A DNA stretch of 64,000 nucleotides. Origin: Coniferiporia sulphurascens. Its lineage: Eukaryota; Basidiomycota; Agaricomycetes; Hymenochaetales; Hymenochaetaceae. The position numbers and the translations under genes were made by a program. How positions within the stretch are numbered: position 1 is the first letter of the stretch; the number at the start of each line of letters is the position of its first letter. Shown here piece by piece: positions 1-10,589 of the stretch. The notes below the pieces were generated by a model. That model was not told the origin of the DNA, did not search any database, and was given only the letters and a program-made list of their open reading frames with translations. Location of the stretch: assembly GCA_002794785.1 (NCBI GenBank), contig NBBA01000008.1, forward strand, positions 496,001 through 560,000, written 5' to 3'.

Positions 1-1479
1 CTTAATTCCAAGTTATATCTGTTCATCGCCGAGCGCGCCTTCGTGGCATTGTCGATGGCGCATCGGGTTGTTTTAAGCGGTACGCGCCCAGGCGCCGAGT
101 GGGACATCTTAATTAAGGTACATCTATATATCCTTCTATTCTACGACGTTACCGCGTTCATGTACACGTAGAAACTCAGATCTAAGCGGCAGCCTACATG
201 CGTCTTTCCTCCCAAAAATGCGGCGCATAATCCCCTCGATCGTCGCAAATACGGCTTCGATCCGTCCTAGCGCTCTCTGCCGCGCCGGACAGCACCGAAG
301 AAGTGCCACTCTTCCCGGCTCAACTGGAAAAAGATAACGAAGCTGCGATGGTTCGACTTCAAGACTAAGAACCCAAACCCTCTCTTAAGGGGCTGATTCG
401 CTTCGGTTCACGGACTTCTTAGCCCCTGTTAAATCTTTCCGGGACTGCTTGAGCAGACTAAATCCTCTTGGCTACTAGTTCCGCCTTTTGCTAGAGGTCC
501 GACTATACCCCTGTTGCAACACATTCCAAACGTGTAGAAGGGGTGCACGAAGCCAGAATACTTCACGTCCCTTTGCACATATCCCGATTTCCACACCTTG
601 ATGACTTCGTGTGGACGAAACGGCGCATTTAATCAACCCTCAGCTAAACTCGGCTCTGGCAAGCTTCTCGGAACCTCTCGCGGGTGGGTGTCCGGCCTCT
701 TCCGCTCTTCCCTCCAGCCACGTAATCCTCCCGTGGCGTGTCCACAGGACACTATCGAAAAATGTGCCTCCATTCAGACAAGTTGTTCTCTGAGCTTGGA
801 AGACGTTCAACGCCGGAGATGAACGGTGCCATGGCGTGGCCCGCTTGTAATTGGTCAAGAGGAGAAGTGGAAGGGTGCTCGGAACCGTATAAAGCGGCGG
901 AGTAGGGGTCGCCGTCTATTTTGGACCCGGCCATCATCCCATGACCAAAATTTCTGTTCGCTTCTCTGCGGGTAAACACAACACAGAGGAGGGTGCTTGC
1001 ACCACTAGTCTGTCTCTTTGACTGCAACCCCGACTTAGTCACAATCTAAGTGTGGCGGCCTAACCAAGGGCGACTGCGTATCATACAATCAAGCACAAGG
1101 CGCTCCAGAATGGACTACGCTATTTCTCATTCTCACATACATGTACCAGTGTCGCTCCACGAGGCTGACAGCTCTTCATATGTCGCACACCGCGATCACT
1201 TCCCATTTCTCTTCTCAATCAACTTATCGAGGGCGCAAGAATGACAAGACCGATAGCATGGACATGCATGTTCTGAAGGCTGTTTCATGTGTGCGCGACA
1301 CAGAGAATGAGGACGGAGATCATGAAGATAATCAACGTTGTGCGTGGAAGACCATATGGCGCCGAACCTCTGTTAAAGCCTGCCACATCGATGGCACCCA
1401 CGCCGCGAGCTCGGAACATAAATCACTCAACCGAGTAACGGCGAGGCGATATGTGGTACAGATTGAATGGGCGTACGCC
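1..1479. other. Gene-less stretch at window start
   Basis: I see no coding region here. Short open frames exist on both strands, but none shows a recognisable motif, a plausible intron structure or similarity to other parts of the window. It may hold older decayed sequence of the P450 duplication or plain intergenic DNA. Confidence 0.5.
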
Positions 1480-2010
1480 TCGCCCCGGGACTCGGGATGA
1501 TAGCCAGCAAGCGCGGAGAGGCGGGAGTGTGATATCAAACGCCACATTAACTGACATTGACTGCTTGCTCGTGGCCAGAGATTTGGGGTGTAGGGTCTTG
1601 CTGGTATTTGAAACTGGAGAACAGTACTGCTGTGTCAGGACATTAGATCAACGGTTCAGGAAAACTTCCGTTACGTAATGGAACCTCAGATACACGTGCG
1701 ACTCCGTTTGAAATTCGAGATCATCTTGCCGTTACTGGGAGATCGACGTGATCGGAACTTGAATCCCTGCTTTTTGTTCTCTCTTCTTCCTTGACCAAGT
1801 CCAGTTCGTTCCTGTCTGTGGATCTTGGTCTGGAGTGATCTGGCTGGGTCAACTACCAAAAGTAAGAACTACCGGGAAGATGGCGCGACGAAAATGTGCA
1901 TATTTGTAATGGGTAAACCGTGCATACACGTCATTCATTCGAAACAGTACGTATACGAGCATACAGTATATGGCTGGGATATGTAAAAGCGACTTAGAAA
2001 TGCGTGCGAC
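1480..2010. repeat. Segmental duplication, 3' flank of P450 copy 1
   Basis: This flank resembles 5785-7019 base by base over long runs, once the insertion at 6021-6742 is removed. Shared stretches include the segment around 'gatcgacgtgatcgga' and the run 'gcgcatgctttgc' next to the P450 ends. With the P450 bodies it shows that copy 1 and the intact gene at 7020-9389 arose by duplication of a unit of at least 2.7 kb. The left boundary near 1480 is approximate. Confidence 0.75.
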
Positions 2011-4249
2011 TCACGATTCGTGGTTATCACTTTGGATCAGTTGCGCATGCTTTGCGCTACGCGGGGATATGACGCATTTAAACGCCCTTGGGGGATCTTT
2101 ATACAGGCTGTACTTAGCGAACCGCTTTTGGTATTTAGATTTTGAGCCTCCCTAGACACGCACCGAATTACTTCATTCCCGAGTTCACACGTCGGGAGCT
2201 CTATATCACCTGCTACGGGATCCTCGTACGGTCCGATGTCGAACGAGGCCAGTACATTCGCTAAGACCATCCAGAGCAGCGATTCCGCGATATAACTCCC
2301 TGGACACACTCTTAAAGCGATTGCACACGTCAGGGTTAGTTAGACAAATAAATAAGGAAGATGTGAAGACCTTCTGCCGAATCCGAAAACGATGGAGCTA
2401 GAGTCGTCCCCTGCTGTGTGTCCACCGTCTTCGCTGGACTGTCCTCCATTAAAAGCGGAACCATCTCTTACAGTTGTTCCGGGTTCGGAAAATGCTCTTC
2501 ATCCCACATCATCTGCCTTCAAGAGCATGTGGGTAGGCAGAGTTCTTTATCGTGTATTAAACTGACCATATGTTCGGGAGCACAATTGACTTTTTTGGGA
2601 TTGTCCATCCTCGATAGACTTCGGTCTGAGTAAGATTGGTGAGGAAGACCTGCATCAAAATTCAATGTTGAGTGGATAGTGCGGAATTCCCATGCTTTCA
2701 TATCCCGCCTGCAGGAACCGAGGGAATAGACTCTTAAGTTGTTTATGAGTCTCGGGCTTTAGACGGCGGCCTGATGTAGACTCGGAATATACACCAAAGA
2801 ACTTCCTTCGGGATGCAGTCAATATAAGGCAGTCTCCGACGATCATCAACAGTGGGTAAGCGATAAGTCCTAATGACACTATCGATCTCTTTCTGAGCTC
2901 GCTTGGCGACCTCGGGGTGAAACACCATCATCATGAAGAATGTCGTGAGAGTAGATTTTGTCTGAAACGTGGTATGAGTGAAGATTGATTGTTAATTAAT
3001 GTAAATTATCAAGAGTAAGATAAGCGACACTTACGGTATGGGCTCCGCCTGTACATTTTCTTCGGAGGAATATTTCTTAGAGTAGCACTCAGCACTCACC
3101 GTTGTGAATAATTTGAGCGAAGGTCGTTGTATCCTCCTCGTGCTCGTGGTCGAACGTGTTCGAGCCTTCATATTCGCCCAGAAGGCTAGTGACTATGCAT
3201 GAACGGGCAATACCGGCTGTCTGACTCGGATGCGCACTCGGACAATCAGAAACCTCACTACAAGGTGGCACATCCAACTCAGCAGTATACCCTGTTTCCC
3301 TCAACTTCGACAAGGGGCATAACCTTCACCCTTTCTACAAGTTTCTCAACGTCCACTGCAAACCGCTTCAAGCCCATTCCAGGAATCCGTGCCGGTAAAT
3401 GTCGCACTTAAGTAGACTGTGTTAAAAATGTAATAGCGGCAATTCACACCAGAATACTCACGAAATGGAAATACATCCAGTGATCTTATTCCCACAGTCC
3501 CTACGCTCGACGAATAGAACATAGCTTGTTCGACTGGCTCGATTAGTTCGTCATCGTCGGATACAATTCCATGGTTGTATGTGATCATAAGTAGCACGCC
3601 TGCGACGAATCTGGCTGTCCGCCTGGGGTACATGTCGGTTACTGGTTAGTATTTCCCCTGACTGTTACGAACCTGTGGATATGGCCAAGAAAGTCATCTG
3701 GCTTGGCTAATAAGTTCTGGAGAAGCCTGCGGACTTCGATTTCTTGCATCGGCCTGAAGGACGTGACCGCCTGCTGGCCGAAGTATTTCCACAACATTCG
3801 ACGATGCTTGCGGAACAGATCACCGTAAGGAAGCGATTGGAGTGTACGCTCCCCACGCATATCATCGAGTATGTTTTCGTTTGGGATGCAGAGGCGTGCA
3901 TACAATTACGGGAACGTGCGGCCTGTCAGAAAACATCGTGCTTCTTTTCTCTGGAAGGTCTCGCGTACCCGTGTATACCTCACCGCCTGAGTTCATTGCT
4001 AAGCTTACATTGGCTCTATCCCGAGGACCAGTGACTCTGGCAACCGTATGACCTTCCCCATTCAGCGTATGTCTTCCATGAATGTGTCCGAGGAAGCTTC
4101 CTCGCATGCCCTATAAATAGTCCCGCCGGAGGACTTAAAGGTAGCGAACTAGACGATGTGTTGCGCCATCGCGTCAAAAAGTAAGCGAGTAGCACAAGGA
4201 AAACGAAGAGGCCCCCAGGAAAGTGAATAGGGTGGTATATTGTAGACAT
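2011..4249 (-). pseudogene. Decayed cytochrome P450 (copy 1)
   Basis: This is a remnant of a microsomal P450 with the same exon order as the intact gene at 7020-9389. Recognisable parts are an N-terminal anchor and proline hinge (start codon 4247-4249), the 14-nt exon 7 at 3035-3048, the 167-nt exon 8 at 2795-2961, and a heme segment with VCPG near 2290. Damage is extensive. The acceptor before exon 3 is lost. The oxygen-activation motif AGxDT reads GGAHT. Exon 8 ends TG instead of CG, so splicing to the next exon's A would give TGA in place of the ExxR arginine. Exon 9 has one extra base, exon 10 an extra base near 2632, and exon 11 a stop and a deletion. A functional enzyme is not expected. 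It is homologous to the downstream P450, as are the flanks. Confidence 0.9.
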
Positions 4250-5784
4250 GACGCCAGAGGGTGAGCTAGCAAATGTTTCAGGTAGTATTCGTAGAGGTAC
4301 CACGCTATCCAGGTTGATGTGTACTACAGTAGTAGGCGACACCCCGAGGTTTTCAATTCGAGCGTAGTCTGCGAGACCACAAGGTCCGGCATCCAATAAG
4401 TTCGGCACAAAGATATACAGTTGTCCGGTTTTTTTCCGAGGGGGCACACAGCGGTATAAGGATTCGCCCGTGCTTCCAACTCACCCGGCGCGGCCGCAGT
4501 ATCGGCCCGGGCTAGCTTCGAGTTCTCGTAGCATCATACTGTCCATACGTGCACTTGCAATCCGCCAGACCCGTAATGAAACGAAAGCGGGAAGAATCAT
4601 TATAGCGTGCCTATTGAAAAGTCATCTGTCTGAGCTTTTCGCGGGAAATGTATATCTAAAGGGTCAGTGACTCAGCGTAAGGAGAAATACATGAGTGGGA
4701 AACGATTACGTAATTGAGACAGCAACCCCGCTAGACGAGCTGGGCTCGGAGCGTTGGCAAATTCAAAGGCATGAACTAAGGCTCAAACCCACAGTCAGCA
4801 AGGGCGTTAGAAAAGTCTCGGGGGTTTCCGAATACATACCTTATTGAAGGCCTGAAGATTCTGAGGTTGGCTAAGTTATTCAAATTCGCCGATCTCGGCA
4901 ACTTGAACTCGAAAGCAAGTCAGTGAAACTTGTACGTCTAAACGGTCCTGGTCAGATTCATGGGCGAATCGAGCAGACGCTGAGTAAGCGGGTCGGCGGG
5001 TCTTTAGCAATATATCGCAGTCTAAAAGACATGGATGTAGAATGCCGCAATAATTTGGTGTGAGCGGCACGATGAAAGGTCCGCGTCTCGAAGCAACGAC
5101 CCGAACTCCACGGGCGATGGGAGTTGGTTGCTATTAGAAAATTTCAAGTCGGCGATTTCAATAAGCCGAAGGATACTGCAGCTCGCTTGAAACGCCAACC
5201 ATTCGAACAATGTAGAACGACAGCAAAAAATGCATGTGTTTTTTGCAATATTGCAGTAGATCATACAATGTATTAATTTGCCAATGCTCACAGCCATCCC
5301 GTTTCTCTAACTGCAACGGCCCTAGACCTCCGGCTTTATCGGATCCCAGGCTATAGACGATGGTGGCAACAGGCGAAGATATAACACTACGCGATTCACT
5401 ATTGGTAATTTAAATCCCATTTTGCGAAATTTGTTTACCAGGTCAAGCTCTTAATATACTCGATCGTCTGCCCCTTTCTCCTTATTTGATGTCTGAATAT
5501 CAGACGTGATCGAAGGCGTGAGACCGAACAGACCTGGCAACCACACGAACGTGTCATACTGAGGCCCTGTACACAGTTCAGACTCGGAACTCGGCAAGCC
5601 GATGTTATGAGTAGAAGACATCGGACTCGGAGCGCCGAGTTCCTGTTGAAAGCCGTCACATAAATGACACCGACCATCAACTTGAAAATGTATACGCCGC
5701 AAGCGCGGAGCATGGACATCATTTTATTAAATCGAGTAATCGCAGACCGATGTATGCAGTAGGTCAGATCGGCCTAACACGTCC
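4250..5784. other. Gene-less stretch between P450 duplication units
   Basis: No supportable gene. Open frames of 60-95 codons on both strands lack motifs and splice structure. It contains the upstream region of the decayed P450 copy 1. Confidence 0.5.
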
Positions 5785-6020
5785 GAGTCTCGCCTCGGGA
5801 CTTGGCATCATGAGGCAGATATGATATTAAACGACACGTTAACTGGCAGCCGAATGTGAATTTCGGGGCGTAGAATCAGTTGTTATCCGGCATTTGTACT
5901 TCGAGTGAACTTCATTACTTGTGTTAGGACAAAAGATGGCTTCTGTCATATAATCTCACGACCCATTTGAAATTCAGGATTATCTTGCCATTAGTGGAAG
6001 ATCGACGTGATCGGAGCTTA

Positions 6021-6043
6021 CAGTCAATCACCGGCTAATGGGA
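6021..6043 (+). repeat. Left terminal inverted repeat of the MITE
   Basis: 23 bp starting CAGTCAATCACCGG, perfectly complementary to 6720-6742 and preceded by TA. Confidence 0.92.
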
Positions 6044-6719
6044 TACCTGAGCTTGTCAAGCTATTTCTCGTAGTACATTACTCAGCATCTGAAATTAAAA
6101 AATATATTCACATTCAGTGAGAAAGTAGCTATCTATATACAAAAATTGAGAGGAATCTGAGCAGAATTGACTGAGCTATAGTAGAGTGGAGAAATCTGGC
6201 AAAATTGGGCCTTCATCAATCTTTGGCACAGGTCTTTCCCACGATAAGTCAAACTCGTTACAGTATAATTAATTATTTCGGCTATAGGAAAGGGCTAAAA
6301 AAGGAAGGAGTAGCACTGTGACGACCAAAGGGAAACTTCCATAAGAGGTAAACAGATCTACATTAGTAACCGGGAGGTTGTGGTAACTTTTGTTTTTCTT
6401 CTTTCTCCACCATTTCTTTATCAATTGCAATGATTGTTTGTCCGAGATGGGGCCCACACTCACTGGATTTATATACAGCAAAAATTTAACACTTATATGC
6501 AGCATTATATGTACTATTTTCTGTGACTCTTCATTGACAAGTTTTAATTTCGAAGTTTTTATGAGTAATTTCTAGTTTTCTTGCTGAATTCTGGCTCAAA
6601 AAGTTTGAAATATTTTATTCTGAATCAGAGGTGTATTTCCAGCTGCAAAATGCAAAAACAATGAAGAAATCTGAGTGGATACGGCATGTTCTAGCCAAGT
6701 GTTTCAGTGACCGGCATTG

Positions 6720-6742
6720 TCCCATTAGCCGGTGATTGACTG
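6720..6742 (-). repeat. Right terminal inverted repeat of the MITE
   Basis: 23 bp ending in GGTGATTGACTG, the exact reverse complement of 6021-6043 and followed by TA. Confidence 0.92.
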
Positions 6743-7019
6743 TAGATATCTTGCCTCGCGACTCGCTTTGTTGAACTCCTTCTCCTTCCCCGCCAGGTCC
6801 AATTTTGTCAGTAGTAGATTCGGCTTGGGAGAGATCTGGTTGATCAACTTATAGGGAAGGGAAAGTACTATCGGCAAGACAATGCAACGCAAGTGGGAAA
6901 ATTTGCAATTGGATAAGCCTGTGTACACGTTATATGCGGTACGGACACATCGGGCCTGGAATACACTATACGTAGTAGAAGTAACTGAGGCATACGCGAA
7001 TTATTGCTATTCGTAATTA

Positions 7020-9389
7020 TCACCCCAAGATCAACTGCGCATGCTTTGCACTCCGCGGGACTATGCTGCACCTGAACGCCTTGGGGGACCTACGGACGAT
7101 GCTTAACGCACTGTTTTTGGTAAATCAATTATGAGCATCTTTAAGACGCACCGAATCACTTCATTCTCGAACTCGCACGTCGGGAGCTCTACAGCCCCTG
7201 TTACAGGATCTTCGTATGGCTTGATATCGAACGAAGCCAGTACGTTCGCCAAGACGATCCAGAGCATCGAGTCCACGAAATGCTTCCCTGGGCATACCCT
7301 AAAAGCATTACGCGCATCCGAGTCAGGGTTGACCTCATGAAATATACAAAGAAGGGACAAATACCTTCTGCCGAATCCGAAAATGATTGAGGTGGGGTCC
7401 TCCTCTGCTGTACGCCCATTATCCCCACTAAGCTGCCCTCCGGTAGGAACGGAGTCACTCCCTGCGATCATCACGCGAGCATGTCTTCCCGGGTCAAATA
7501 TTTCCGGATCCGTGTAATGTTTTTCATCTCGCGTCATCTGCCTTCACAAGTGTGTAAGGATCCCCATATTAGTTATCGGGAGGAGGTAGGCAGTATATAC
7601 CATATGTTCGGGACTATCATCGACCCCTCAGGAATCGTCCACCCCCGATAGGTGTCAGTACGAGTAGACTGGTGTGGAAGGCCTGCAGTTTTATAGTTCT
7701 AAGTTCAGAGAACATGTGGATTCCGTGCTTCCAAACCTACCTAAAGGAACCGGGGGATAGGCTCTTGAAGTGTCAAGACGTGAGCCATAGGGGCTTCGAG
7801 CGGACTTTGGCATGGACGAAAAAAAACGCACCGGAGGACTTCTTTCAGGATACAGTCGATATACGGAAGATTTTGACGATCATCAAGTGTAGGCAGGCGT
7901 TTCGCGCCGACGACATTATCGATCTCCTCCTGGGCCCGTTTTGCGACCCCAGGGTGAAGAGTCATCATCATGAAGAACGCTGTAAGGGCGGACTTTGTCT
8001 GGAACACGGCCGCCGTATTAATCAATTAATCAATCGAAGTGGAGAACCAAGGAGAATCGAGTATGACTTGCTGTATCGGTTCCAGCTGTAAATTCATTTA
8101 ACATGATACCCGCTGTATACTGATAGTCAATACTCACCATTGTAGATAGCTGTCGCGCAGGCCATCATATCTTCTTCATGTTCGGGGTCGATTGCACCCA
8201 TGCCTTCGTACTCGTCCAAAAGGTTTGTGACTATACATGGACGAGCGGTGCCGGCGGCCTGGGGGAGATGATGAGATAGTGAAAACTTTAACTTGGAGGG
8301 AATACGTCTCGACTCATCAACATACTCTCTTTGTTTTGACATCGGTGAAAGGCACGGTCATCACTCTTTCGACGAGTCTTCCGACGTCTATCGCAAGCCG
8401 TTTTAAACCCATTCCGGGAATCCACGCCGGTATGTGGCGCACTTGAAATAACAACGGTAAAGAATTAAAAAATAGCGGGGATCTACGGTCTACTCCAGAG
8501 GAAATGCTCACGAAAAGGGAACAGATCTATTGAAGTTGTACCCGCACTCCCCGCGCTTGCCGTCAAGTACAAGGCCCGCTCGACCAGTCCGACCAGCTCA
8601 TCGTCGTCGGATACGACCTCGTGGCCGTATGTTATCAATACGACTACACCTGCGAGGAGTCTAAACATACATTTTAAGACATAGGTTACTACTCAATGAG
8701 GATATCCTTACGCTGAGAATGATTCGTTGTACGCACCTATGTATATGGCCCAAAAAGTTCTCCGGTTTGGCCAGTAGGTGTCGCAGAAACTTGCGGACTT
8801 CGTCTTCCTGCATGGGTCTGAACGACGAGATCGCCTGCTGGCCAAATTGTTTCTGCATCATCCGACGGTGCTTGCGGAATCGGTCGCCATAAGGAAGCAG
8901 TGGAAGCGTGACACCCCAGCCCATACTGCCCAAATTAAAGGCATTTGTTCGTTCACAAATGTGAGAACGCACTTACAGATTAATGATGGGAATATACGAC
9001 CTGTCGGAGAATATCGTACTTCTTTTCTCCAGAAGATCTCGTGCTGCCGTGACGGAATTTAGAATAAGCATCGAGCGACCAAGTGCCCTTGCATAAATCA
9101 CGTCTCCTGAAAAAATTCGGTTGCAGTTAGCTGAGTTGAACCCCTATAGAACACCCATCTGGGACCCACCATACGTTTCCCCCCAGTCCGCGAATGTCTT
9201 CCACGCCTGTGTCAGAGGTATTTTCCTTGCGTGACCTATGATCGGGTCCGCAGGAGGGCTCGGAGGCAAAGTTGGAGACGACGATTTGCGTTTGCGGGCC
9301 AAAGATAGCACGGAAACAAGAAGTACGAGAACGGCTGGCAGGAGATACTCAGAAACCTGAGCACGTACAGAGAAGTATGGTAGAAACAT
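7020..9389 (-). CDS. Cytochrome P450 monooxygenase (copy 2, intact)
   Basis: Predicted 534-aa ER-anchored heme monooxygenase. Exons (minus): 9170-9389, 8977-9106, 8737-8925, 8512-8660, 8326-8441, 8138-8258, 8072-8085, 7832-7998, 7741-7763, 7601-7682, 7365-7541, 7152-7298, 7020-7089; all 13 join in frame. It has a hydrophobic N-terminal anchor, the hinge PPSPPADP, the oxygen-activation motif AGTDTT (309-314), ExxR as EVLR (366-369), FDPGRH in the PERF region, and the heme loop FGFGRRVCPG with Cys465. Intron 7 starts GCAAGT, a GC-AG intron. Proteins like this are often annotated as O-methylsterigmatocystin oxidoreductase-like in basidiomycetes. That name says nothing firm about substrate, and the CYP family needs a search. 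The 3' flank carries the MITE. A TATAAAG lies 62 nt before the start codon. Confidence 0.93.
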
Positions 9390-9450
9390 GGCGCAGGGGG
9401 TGTCCTCGCAAGTACTAGTGTGTGCATCTACCGAGCACTCGCCGCATGGG

Positions 9451-9457
9451 CTTTATA
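9451..9457 (-). promoter_or_regulatory. TATA box of P450 copy 2
   Basis: TATAAAG on the minus strand, 62 nt upstream of the start codon at 9389. Confidence 0.55.
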
Positions 9458-10589
9458 CTGTATGACCAGAGACACTTAGGGATCGATACTGCGTTAGGCC
9501 CGGGAGAGTGCGCGCTACGAAGTCGCCGGGGAGGCAGCCTGAGACCTGCATCTGCATTTGCATTATGGCCCGGGGCGAAATCTCAGAGATCTCGAACGAA
9601 TGGATATGCCGGCAGCGTTTGAGGGCGTTCGATTAGATCCCATATGACTTTTTTGTACACCACCGACCGACGAAGTACCGTGAAGGCGCCCCGATTAATG
9701 CCCCAAAGCCAGGAACAAGGTGGATTTATGTGGCACCCGTCGCCGAGGAAATGCATCAGAACGAACTTTATCCAGTGAAATGCACAGCCGCAGCCTGAGG
9801 CCCGGGGGGTGTCGGTGGGACAAGAGAGCGAGAGACTCGGAGGATACAGGGCACTAGTGTCGGACAGTGATCTCGGTTCTCGGCGAGTGTCATAGCCATT
9901 CAAGCAGAACGCTCAAGATAGCCCGATGTACAGTATGATTGAAGCGGTAATGCCATAGCGTTGCAGAGACAAGGCGTCTACACCCAGCGTAAACTTGAAG
10001 TACCGATGCGGTCTGTTCATCGAGTCGTTGGAGTAGCCAGGCCATCAAAAGACAGACAACTCGGCGGGCACCGGTCACGATAGTCCTTCCTGGTATTATT
10101 GCCCCTGCCACCAGACGCGGAGATGTGGAATTAGACACAGTATCATGGGGTGCTACCACGACAATCCTGTGGCGGACTTTGGGGAGCTTGAAGCGGTACA
10201 GCAGATAATAAAATAGGCGAGGATCACGGCGACCAGCGGGCTCCGGAAAGACTATATAAATTCGGCCGCCGCAACCACCCCACACTTACACAATTACTTC
10301 ACTCTTAAAACGCTAACCACCCAAAACATAATAAGTAGCAAAAGAAAAAAACGAGCGTGTTTGCGGATGCGCATTGCAGTTAAGGATCGACTACTAGACT
10401 ATTAACGAAGTGAGTCCGTTGTTTTAGATGTACAAAAAAAAAAGGGGGAGGCGCTGTGATTTTTTCGGAGTTCCCTGGAACTTCGTCGAATTATGATACT
10501 GTTTAAATTCCTCAAAAAAGATAGGGTAAAATCGGCGAACGAAGGGGGAGAATTGGGTCATGCGGGTACTGTTGGCTCTAAGAATGTCT
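9458..10589. other. Intergenic, P450 copy 2 to copy 3
   Basis: No gene recognised. It contains an isolated plus-strand TATATAAA at 10253-10260 with no credible open frame downstream. A 131-codon minus-strand frame around 9890-10285 has no motif and is taken as chance. Confidence 0.5.
10253..10260 (+). promoter_or_regulatory. Orphan TATA box
   Basis: TATATAAA followed by a CA-rich leader-like stretch. The plus strand has no gene before the 3' end of the opposing P450 at 10590. It may be the relic promoter of a lost gene, or chance. Confidence 0.25.

Larger units (their letters stand above)
6021..6742. mobile_element. 722-bp non-autonomous TIR element (MITE), Tc1/mariner-Fot1/pogo-like
   Basis: The element begins CAGTCAATCACCGGCTAATG and ends with its exact reverse complement. 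The terminal inverted repeats are identical over 23 bp and are flanked on both sides by TA (6019-6020 and 6743-6744). The paralogous flank at 1480-2010 lacks it, so it inserted after the duplication. The interior is AT-rich and has no transposase; its longest frames are about 60-80 codons without motifs. A TA target site and termini starting CAGT are typical of Fot1/pogo-type elements in fungi, so it was probably mobilised in trans by such a transposase. Family assignment is inferred from termini and target site only. Confidence 0.88.
5785..7019. repeat. Segmental duplication, 3' flank of P450 copy 2, interrupted
   Basis: Second copy of the flank at 1480-2010. The homology runs from about 5785 to 6020, is broken by the TIR element at 6021-6742, and resumes at 6743 up to the stop of the P450 gene. 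The uninterrupted sister copy acts as an empty-site reference for the insertion. Confidence 0.75.

Noticed and set aside
9890..10285. 131-codon minus-strand frame between P450s
   Set aside because: No motif, no splice structure, no similarity to neighbours.
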